Source of the DNA: Cecembia lonarensis LW9
Lineage (GTDB): Bacteria; Bacteroidota; Bacteroidia; Cytophagales; Cyclobacteriaceae
Direction: 5' to 3'
Assembly (NCBI RefSeq): GCF_000298295.1
Contig: NZ_AMGM01000013.1
Span: forward strand, 1-64,000
DNA length: 64,000 nucleotides
How positions within the stretch are numbered: the first letter of the stretch is position 1; every line of letters begins with the position of its first letter. A program made the translations under genes and the position numbers. Positions 61,774 to 64,000 of the stretch are shown piece by piece. The notes under the pieces are model-generated. The model was given only the letters and a program-made list of their open reading frames with translations. It was not told the DNA's origin and searched no databases.

Positions 61774-63813
61774 ATGGACTTCAAATTAGTATCAGAGTAT
61801 CAGCCCACAGGGGATCAACCCCAGGCCATCAGTCAATTGGTGGAAGGCGTGAATGAAGGTGACCCGGCACAGGTACTTTTGGGAGTTACAGGTTCTGGAA
61901 AGACTTTTACCATCGCTAATGTCATTCAGGAAGTTCAAAAACCCACACTGGTGCTTAGCCATAACAAGACCCTTGCAGCTCAGTTGTATGGGGAATTTAA
62001 ACAGTTTTTCCCCGAAAACGCAGTGGAGTATTTTATCTCCTATTACGACTACTATCAGCCGGAGGCCTTTATTCCTACTTCTGGAACCTACATTGAAAAG
62101 GACCTCTCCATCAATGATGAAATCGAAAAACTCAGGCTAAGTGCTACTTCTGCCCTCTTGTCAGGAAGAAGAGATGTGATTGTGGTAGCCTCTGTTTCCT
62201 GTATATATGGTATCGGTAACCCGGATGAATTTGGCAAAAATGTCATCCGTCTCCAGGAGGGAGACCGCATCCCAAGAAATCAGCTTTTATTTAAGTTGGT
62301 AGATATCCTGTACAGTAGGACCAATAATGAGTTGACCCATGGGACATTCCGCGTAAAGGGAGATACGGTGGATGTATTTGTGGCCTACGCTGATTTTGCC
62401 TTCAGGATTTTTTTCTGGGGGGATGAGATAGAAGCCATTCAAAGAATAGATCCAGCCACTGGAAAAAAAATATCCGATGAAAGGATCATTTCCATCTTCC
62501 CGGCCAATCTATTTGTTACCGGAAGGGATGTGATCGAAACGGCCATCCACGAAATCCAGGATGATTTGATGGCCCAGGTATCCTTCTTTGAAAAAGACAT
62601 GAAGCTCATAGAGGCCAAAAGGCTCAGGGAGCGGACAGAATTTGACCTGGAGATGATCAGGGAATTGGGTTATTGTTCCGGAGTAGAGAATTATTCCCGG
62701 TATTTTGACAGGAGAAAGCCCGGCACCCGGCCTTTCTGTTTGCTGGATTATTTTCCTGACGATTATTTGATGGTGATTGATGAGAGTCACGTTACCTTAC
62801 CACAGGTCAGGGGCATGTGGGGAGGAGATAGGGCCAGAAAGGTGAATCTGGTGGATTATGGTTTCCGTTTGCCCTCTGCTCTGGATAACAGGCCTTTGAA
62901 TTTTGATGAATTTGAAAGTCTGATCAATCAGGTGATCTATGTGAGTGCTACCCCTGCAGATTACGAGTTGAATAAGACGGAAGGTTTGGTGGTGGAGCAG
63001 ATCATCCGGCCCACGGGCTTGTTGGATCCGATCATCGATGTAAGGCCCAGTGCCAATCAGATTGATGACCTTTTGGATGAAATTGACGAAACCATCAAAT
63101 CCGGGGATAGGGTATTAGTGACCACGTTGACCAAAAGAATGGCCGAAGAGCTTCAGAAATATCTGGAAAGAGCTGGTGTGAAAAGCAGGTATATCCACTC
63201 TGAAGTCAAGCCATTGGACCGTGTGGAAATATTGAGAGAGCTTAGGTTGGGGATTTTTGATGTTTTGGTTGGTGTAAACTTATTGAGAGAAGGCCTGGAT
63301 TTGCCGGAGGTTTCTTTGGTAGCCATTCTGGATGCAGATAAGGAGGGGTTTTTAAGAAATGAAAAGAGTTTGGTACAGACTATAGGAAGGGCAGCAAGGA
63401 ATGAAAACGGTAAGGTGATTATGTATGCCGATAGGGTGACGGAATCCATGCGTATGGCCATAGATGAGACCAAAAGGAGAAGGGGCATACAGATGGCATA
63501 CAATGAAGCACATGGAATCATTCCTACCACTGTCCGTAAATCTAAGGAAAAGATATTGGGTCAGACGAAAGTGGCCGATTCGAAGAAAAATGCCAAGGTG
63601 TACGAAGAGCCTAGCTTTAACGTTGAATCTACCATTGCTGCAGATCCTGTGGTGCAGTACCTCAGCAAGGATAAATTGGAAAAACTGATTACCCAAACGC
63701 AAAAGCAGATGGAAAAAGCAGCCAAGGAGCTGAATTTCATGGAAGCCGCAAGGCTAAGGGATGAATGGCAAGGATTGAAGAATAGGTTGGCTGAACTCAG
63801 TAGACTTTCGTAA
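61774..63813 (+). CDS. uvrB: Excinuclease ABC subunit B
   Basis: The 679-residue protein is the damage-verifying helicase of nucleotide-excision repair. The Walker A motif GVTGSGKT is at about 36-43, the beta-hairpin [10 protein letters not shown] near 92 inserts into [12 protein letters not shown] near 337 is Walker B, and QTIGRAARN near 532 is motif VI. The C-terminal UVR domain ([21 protein letters not shown] onward) binds UvrC. All parts are present and the length is normal. Confidence 0.97.
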   Translation: MDFKLVSEYQPTGDQPQAISQLVEGVNEGDPAQVLLGVTGSGKTFTIANVIQEVQKPTLVLSHNKTLAAQLYGEFKQFFPENAVEYFISYYDYYQPEAFIPTSGTYIEKDLSINDEIEKLRLSATSALLSGRRDVIVVASVSCIYGIGNPDEFGKNVIRLQEGDRIPRNQLLFKLVDILYSRTNNELTHGTFRVKGDTVDVFVAYADFAFRIFFWGDEIEAIQRIDPATGKKISDERIISIFPANLFVTGRDVIETAIHEIQDDLMAQVSFFEKDMKLIEAKRLRERTEFDLEMIRELGYCSGVENYSRYFDRRKPGTRPFCLLDYFPDDYLMVIDESHVTLPQVRGMWGGDRARKVNLVDYGFRLPSALDNRPLNFDEFESLINQVIYVSATPADYELNKTEGLVVEQIIRPTGLLDPIIDVRPSANQIDDLLDEIDETIKSGDRVLVTTLTKRMAEELQKYLERAGVKSRYIHSEVKPLDRVEILRELRLGIFDVLVGVNLLREGLDLPEVSLVAILDADKEGFLRNEKSLVQTIGRAARNENGKVIMYADRVTESMRMAIDETKRRRGIQMAYNEAHGIIPTTVRKSKEKILGQTKVADSKKNAKVYEEPSFNVESTIAADPVVQYLSKDKLEKLITQTQKQMEKAAKELNFMEAARLRDEWQGLKNRLAELSRLS

Positions 63814-63822
63814 AAGAAATTC

Positions 63823-64000
63823 ATGACACTTCAGGAAATACATAAAATTGCCCAGCAAGGGGAGGGTTTGAACACGGAGTTCAAAAAAAAGGCTGCTTTT
63901 CCTGAAAAAATTGTCAGGGAAATCATCGCTTTAGCCAATACCAATGGGGGACATTTATTAATTGGGGTGGATGATGATGGTACTGTCAGTGGACAGCGTT
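63823..64000 (+). CDS. AlbA_2 / Schlafen-type domain protein, N-terminal part (cut by window edge)
   Basis: Fifty-nine codons are visible before the right edge. They begin MTLQEIHKIAQQGEGLNTEFKKK and contain EIIALANTNGGHLLIGVDDDGTVSG, the characteristic opening of the AlbA_2 (AAA_4, Schlafen-like) domain with its E-F-K and G-G-x-L-x-I-G-V-D pattern. Such proteins bind nucleic acid and often act as regulators. It starts nine bases after uvrB, probably in the same transcript. Confidence 0.85.
   Translation, partial: MTLQEIHKIAQQGEGLNTEFKKKAAFPEKIVREIIALANTNGGHLLIGVDDDGTVSGQR

Noticed and set aside
1-64000. CRISPR array
   Set aside because: No regularly spaced direct repeats were seen anywhere, and there are no cas genes near the Argonaute.

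Overview
The window reads as a chromosomal segment from a member of the Bacteroidota, most likely the family Cyclobacteriaceae (Algoriphagus, Echinicola or Cyclobacterium type). The evidence is the long Bacteroidota-type PurM, a C-terminal type IX secretion sorting domain, a TonB-plug protein with a carboxypeptidase-like N-terminal domain, DUF3810 and DUF4105 proteins, an S16 protein with an acidic Ala/Glu-rich tail, and a promoter of the Bacteroidota TTTG / TAnnTTTG type. No Shine-Dalgarno pattern stands out. The genus is an inference; I see no rRNA.

Positions 1-16.9 kb are mostly core genes: a ceramidase-like protein (cut by the left edge), purM, metK, a small HMA-domain protein, an M16 peptidase, ispF, mnmD, a decayed small gene, a DUF3810 protein, an Nfu-type Fe-S carrier, two surface-type proteins, gltX, and the classic rpsP-rimM-trmD-rplS operon with a good promoter and terminator. 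A tRNA-Arg(CCT) closes this part.

Positions 16.9-30.3 kb form an accessory island next to that tRNA. A second copy of the tRNA 3' end, split by a 32-nt palindrome, lies about 0.4 kb downstream of a small GIY-YIG gene. An 18-bp direct repeat occurs at 17520 and again at 30279. Between these repeats is one tightly packed plus-strand operon: hsdM, hsdS, a 763-residue catalytically dead prokaryotic Argonaute, a two-helix membrane protein overlapping it, a RhuM-family gene, a GxxExxY-family gene and hsdR. The Argonaute and membrane-protein pair nested inside a type I restriction operon is the best candidate for an under-described defence system. Downstream is an ORF-less group II intron carrying five short palindromes, a GIY-YIG-like gene and a 19-bp-stem hairpin.

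Positions 30.5-38 kb hold a cupin, a DUF2165 membrane protein, L-serine ammonia-lyase, a dipeptidyl-peptidase IV, a TonB-C gene broken by an in-frame stop, and selO. Positions 38.4-46.2 kb contain a seven-gene minus-strand cluster (FAD-linked alditol/aldonolactone oxidase, NagB-like, HUMPS/KGPDC-like, zinc alcohol dehydrogenase, SDR, TIM-barrel epimerase, SMP-30 lactonase) that looks like sugar-acid or alditol catabolism. It is bracketed by two copies of a conserved noncoding element of about 300 nt that ends in a Rho-independent terminator, a candidate structured RNA family.

Positions 46.6-58.1 kb continue the sugar-acid theme: two GntP-type permeases, an SDR, a Tat-exported TIM-barrel protein coupled to a cytochrome-c-containing PVC-type dehydrogenase lipoprotein, a Tat-exported carboxylesterase, an M19 dipeptidase, a RidA protein, and a 264-bp MITE with a 7-bp target duplication. 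The right end has a T9SS-secreted protein, a DUF4105 membrane protein, uvrB, and the start of an AlbA_2-domain protein cut by the window edge.
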